DNA from: EX4484-2 sp964592095 | Lineage (GTDB): Archaea; Altiarchaeota; Altiarchaeia; IMC4; QMZM01 | Length of the DNA: 8,520 nucleotides | Direction of reading: 5' to 3' | Assembly (NCBI GenBank): GCA_964592095.1 | Contig: CAZQER010000047.1 | Span: 1-8,520 of the forward strand | Part shown: one piece after another, positions 5,997 to 8,520 of the stretch | Numbering within the stretch: the stretch's first letter is position 1 | Layout of the letters: every line of letters starts with the position of its first letter | Translations under genes and position numbers: made by a program | Notes under the pieces: generated by a model | The model's database searches: none | The model's input: only the letters and a program-made list of their open reading frames with translations | Told to the model about the DNA's origin: nothing

Positions 5997-6576
5997 CAGA
6001 ATTGTTCCTGTAATGCTTATTGGTAAAAGTGAAAGAATAAAGAATAAGGCATTTTTAAAGATTAATGGAAGGGAGTTATTTCTTTATGGTTATAAAACAT
6101 TAACTAAAATCTTTAAGGATATTATCATAGTATGTAATAAAGATATTGAAAAAAATCTGAGGGAATATAATCTAACCATAATATCAGAGAATCTTAATTT
6201 GGGTCCAGTTGGAGCGATTAAGGTAGCAGCAGAGAATATTCATAAAAAATATATCTTTGTAGTGGCGTGTGATATGCCATTCCTTAACAGGAGTGTTATA
6301 GAATTTATGTGTCAGATGGTAAGGAATGATGGCTTGGTTCCATTACACAATAACGGTAGAGTAGAGCCTTTGCACTCGATCTATAAAAGAGAGGGGATAT
6401 TGGAAATAAAATCTCTACCCATGAAAAGTGTTGTAGATATGATAAAATTGATGAATATAATATATTTACCTGTAAATGAAATCAAAAAAATTGACCATAA
6501 TCTGCTAACATTCAGGAATATAAACACATACGAAGATATTGAATGGATGAAAAAACAACTGGGAATCTGGGAATAA
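5986..6576 (+). CDS. mobA: MobA-like nucleotidyltransferase (probable molybdenum cofactor guanylyltransferase)
   Basis: The 196-aa protein has the layout of MobA, which transfers GMP from GTP to molybdopterin to make the guanine dinucleotide cofactor. Supporting motifs are GPVGAI (73-78), CDMPFL (95-100, with D96 the expected metal-binding Asp), EPLHSIYK (127-134) and the C-terminal FRNINTYEDIEW (176-187, the usual F-x-N-x-NTPED). The N-terminal nucleotide loop is eroded: MLIGKSERIKNKAFLK (10-25) instead of LAGGxSxRMGxDK, though the Arg and Lys remain. It could use another nucleotide or act in a different cofactor pathway, as MocA- and CofC-type relatives do. GGAGCTGAT at 5969-5977, one base off the ideal, is a good ribosome binding site. 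It overlaps the nitroreductase end by 11 bases. Confidence 0.78.
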   Translation: MKFNRIVPVMLIGKSERIKNKAFLKINGRELFLYGYKTLTKIFKDIIIVCNKDIEKNLREYNLTIISENLNLGPVGAIKVAAENIHKKYIFVVACDMPFLNRSVIEFMCQMVRNDGLVPLHNNGRVEPLHSIYKREGILEIKSLPMKSVVDMIKLMNIIYLPVNEIKKIDHNLLTFRNINTYEDIEWMKKQLGIWE

Positions 6577-7754
6577 TAGGTCTGAATTCACTTCAGGTTG
6601 CCGAATCTGCACAGAGAGCGGGATTTAATGTATTTCTTGTTGATTATTACAGGGATTCTGATATTGAGATAAAGAATCATTTTCCAATGCAGAAATACTC
6701 AAATCCAAATCTAAGTGAGGAATACTCTGCTGAAAAATTGGTAAATTTTGCTATTGAAAAACTTGATGGTATGGTTGATAAGGTAATATTAACATCTGCA
6801 GTTGGATGTAATCCAGAGATTATTAAAAAGATTGAAAATAGATTCCATATAATTGGAAATAACTCAAGAAATGTCAGAGGAGCAAGGGACTGGAGGAAAT
6901 TAAAAAAGATTGCTGAAGATTTGGATGTAAATTTTCCAAGAACATATACTGTAAATTCTAAAACGAGGTTGGAAAAATTGCTGAGAATATTTGAATTTCC
7001 CGTTATCCTAAAACCAATATTTGAAGCAGGTGATTTTGAAATCAATTTTGATGATATTAATAAAATTAATAATAATATTGTATTAAAAAGTGAGGAGGAT
7101 TTGGATAAAATAAAGGAAATTAAAGGTGAGATATTACTTCAGGAATTCATTGACGGTATTCCAATAAGTTGTTCAATTTTATCAACGGGTTACGAATCTA
7201 CTGCCCTTACAGTAAACAGACAATTAATGGGTGAGGACGGGTTATATGCAAAAGGGTATTGCGGTAATATAGTTCCATTCAAAACCAAAGAGGAGGATAA
7301 AATAAAGAGGATATCTGAAAATGTTATTCTATCTCTCAATCTTATGGGTTCCAATGGAATTGATTTTATTTTAAGAAATAATGAACTTTATATCCTTGAG
7401 ATAAATACAAGACTTCAGGATACACTCTGGGGAATAGAAAAAAGGCTTGGAATAAATTTAGTTAAAGAACATATAAATGCAGTAGATGGAAAAATTGATT
7501 TTGATACAGATGAGAGCAATTTAATCTATGGTAAAGGTATCCTCTTTGCAAATAAATTACTCGTAATAAAGAAGAAAATAAACCTATCCGGAATTAGAAA
7601 TATACCTGAAAAGGGAAGCATTATCCAGAAGAATGAACCCATATGTAGTATTTACTCATACGGAGAAGGTGAAACAGACATATTGAATAGAATATACAGA
7701 ACTGCCAATACAATAAAAACATTATACACAACACCATATAGCAATATGTCTTAA
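6543..7754 (+). CDS. ATP-grasp ligase, carboxylate-amine type, substrate unknown
   Basis: The 403-aa protein begins with a dinucleotide-fold-like segment (LGIIGLNSLQVAESAQRAGFNVFLVDYY, about 9-36). An ATP-grasp core follows: PVILKPIFEAG (153-163, nucleotide-binding Lys), ILLQEFIDGIPIS (197-209), a loop with GYCGNIVPF (238-246) and the metal-binding YILEINTRLQ (283-292). ATP-grasp enzymes of this kind activate a carboxylate with ATP and join it to an amine or thiol. The C-terminal part (about 327-390), with IPEKGSIIQKNEPICSIYS, resembles the tail of archaeal ATP-grasp proteins I recall as COG2232, of unassigned function. The ATG at 6543 lies inside mobA (34-base overlap) with no ribosome binding site, so translation is probably coupled. 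Its neighbours suggest a step in cofactor or C1 metabolism, but no substrate can be named. Confidence 0.8.
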   Translation: MDEKTTGNLGIIGLNSLQVAESAQRAGFNVFLVDYYRDSDIEIKNHFPMQKYSNPNLSEEYSAEKLVNFAIEKLDGMVDKVILTSAVGCNPEIIKKIENRFHIIGNNSRNVRGARDWRKLKKIAEDLDVNFPRTYTVNSKTRLEKLLRIFEFPVILKPIFEAGDFEINFDDINKINNNIVLKSEEDLDKIKEIKGEILLQEFIDGIPISCSILSTGYESTALTVNRQLMGEDGLYAKGYCGNIVPFKTKEEDKIKRISENVILSLNLMGSNGIDFILRNNELYILEINTRLQDTLWGIEKRLGINLVKEHINAVDGKIDFDTDESNLIYGKGILFANKLLVIKKKINLSGIRNIPEKGSIIQKNEPICSIYSYGEGETDILNRIYRTANTIKTLYTTPYSNMS

Positions 7755-7755
7755 A

Positions 7756-8463
7756 ATGCGTCTGCTCATTACATTTACTCCAACAACTGGAATTAACTAT
7801 AATGCCATAAATAAACACACAATTCAGGGTATGATTTATTCCCTATTAAAAAATACAGAATATGGTGAATATCATAACATAAAAAGATTCAAGTTCTTTA
7901 CATTCTCTGATATATTTCCGTTGGGAAATTTTATTCCAAACGAGAGGAAAAATCTCCTGATATCATCTCCCGACCCCAAGTTTATAAGGAGTATCAAGAA
8001 CGATCTAAAGGAAAGGGATTATCTAAAACTGGGAAGTTGGAAAATTGAGATTACTTCATACAAAACTATAACTCTTAAACCCAAGAACAGATTCATATCT
8101 GGAAGTCCTATTGTTTTGTATAAAGACAACAGAAAGAATCTGTATTTTTCATTCAAAAGGGATAACGATCTAAACTTCTTTGTTGAAAGGTTGAAGGATA
8201 ATGCTGTAAGGAAGTATAATGCATTTTATTCTACAGAATTTAAATTAGATGAAAATATCTTTGACAGACTAAAATTCAAAAAGGAGGTTGCAGTAAATAT
8301 AAAAAAGAAGGGCAAGGAATTTATTGTTATAGGTACTGTATGGGAACTATTAGAAAAAATGTATATCAATAAGAAAAACAGAAGATTCTATACCTTCATT
8401 ATGGACTGCGGTCTGGGAGAAAAGAATTCATTAGGATTTGGATTTATTAATCCAATTCCCTAA
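7756..8463 (+). CDS. cas6: CRISPR-associated endoribonuclease Cas6
   Basis: Cas6 cuts CRISPR precursor RNA within each repeat to release guide RNAs. The 235-aa product is of usual length and ends in the signature glycine-rich loop GLGEKNSLGFGFIN (219-232). The N-terminal half fits the family: a beta strand RLLITFTP, a helix HTIQGMIYSLL (21-31), then EYHNIKRFKFFTFS (38-51), where H40 is the likely catalytic His by comparison with archaeal Cas6 and nearby lysines may help. The ATG comes one base after the ATP-grasp stop and there is no ribosome binding site, so it seems to be the last visible gene of the nitroreductase operon. No other cas gene and no repeat-spacer array lie inside the window, so system type and whether it acts alone cannot be told here. 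Confidence 0.92.
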   Translation: MRLLITFTPTTGINYNAINKHTIQGMIYSLLKNTEYGEYHNIKRFKFFTFSDIFPLGNFIPNERKNLLISSPDPKFIRSIKNDLKERDYLKLGSWKIEITSYKTITLKPKNRFISGSPIVLYKDNRKNLYFSFKRDNDLNFFVERLKDNAVRKYNAFYSTEFKLDENIFDRLKFKKEVAVNIKKKGKEFIVIGTVWELLEKMYINKKNRRFYTFIMDCGLGEKNSLGFGFINPIP

Positions 8464-8508
8464 TCTGTCGATCTTTTTAAATAAACCCCCTTATTGAACA
8501 TCGACAGA
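8464..8508. repeat. 9-bp inverted repeat around a TATA-like element downstream of cas6
   Basis: TCTGTCGAT (8464-8472) and ATCGACAGA (8500-8508) are perfect inverted copies with 27 bases between. TTTTTAAATAAA (about 8474-8483) lies between them, and AATTTTTCT follows the right arm. It could be a terminator-like hairpin for the cas6 operon, or a promoter with flanking operator sites for a gene or CRISPR leader beyond the window. The last 12 bases hold nothing more that I can identify. Confidence 0.45.
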
Positions 8509-8520
8509 AATTTTTCTACA

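Noticed and set aside
6677..7045. 122-aa open frame on the minus strand opposite the ATP-grasp gene
   Set aside because: It is the complement of a clear ATP-grasp coding sequence; the hydrophobic look comes from reversed Lys/Glu/Asn codons.
8464..8520. First repeat of a CRISPR array
   Set aside because: Only one copy of any candidate unit is present before the window ends, so a repeat-spacer pattern cannot be shown.

Overview
The window is AT-rich and reads as archaeal. It holds a Memo (amrB) and AMMECR1 (amrA) fusion, a small archaeal-style TatA/TatC set, a Cas6-type CRISPR RNA endonuclease, GGTGA/GGAGG-type ribosome binding sites and AT-rich TATA-like promoter elements. The radical SAM enzyme and molybdenum-cofactor-type chemistry suggest an anaerobe. 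I cannot name the lineage from the sequence alone. All genes point away from one divergent promoter region at about 5361-5477.

Leftward (minus strand) from that region come tatA (43 aa), tatC and a second tatA (47 aa), tightly packed and partly overlapping. Next is a 179-base structured gap, then the AmmeMemoRadiSam pair: a radical SAM enzyme with a Tat signal and a possible lipobox, and a membrane-anchored Memo-AMMECR1 fusion whose start overlaps the previous stop as ATGA. The last gene is a 469-aa protein with three predicted winged-helix segments. The Tat translocase therefore lies directly upstream of a gene that carries a Tat signal, which suggests the radical SAM system works at or beyond the membrane.

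Rightward (plus strand) come a nitroreductase-family flavoprotein, a MobA-like nucleotidyltransferase, an ATP-grasp ligase and cas6. The first three overlap (by 11 and 34 bases) and cas6 follows one base after the ATP-grasp stop. The first three look like cofactor-metabolism enzymes. Cas6 seems to be read from the same transcript, although no CRISPR array is visible inside the window.

The most unusual non-coding stretch is 4205-4384. It contains a strong ribosome binding site that sits well placed for an out-of-frame 20-codon ORF rather than for the radical SAM gene, a small hairpin, a 13-bp inverted repeat that competes with that hairpin, and two further hairpins. Palindromes also lie at the left edge (8-27) and right edge (8464-8508).
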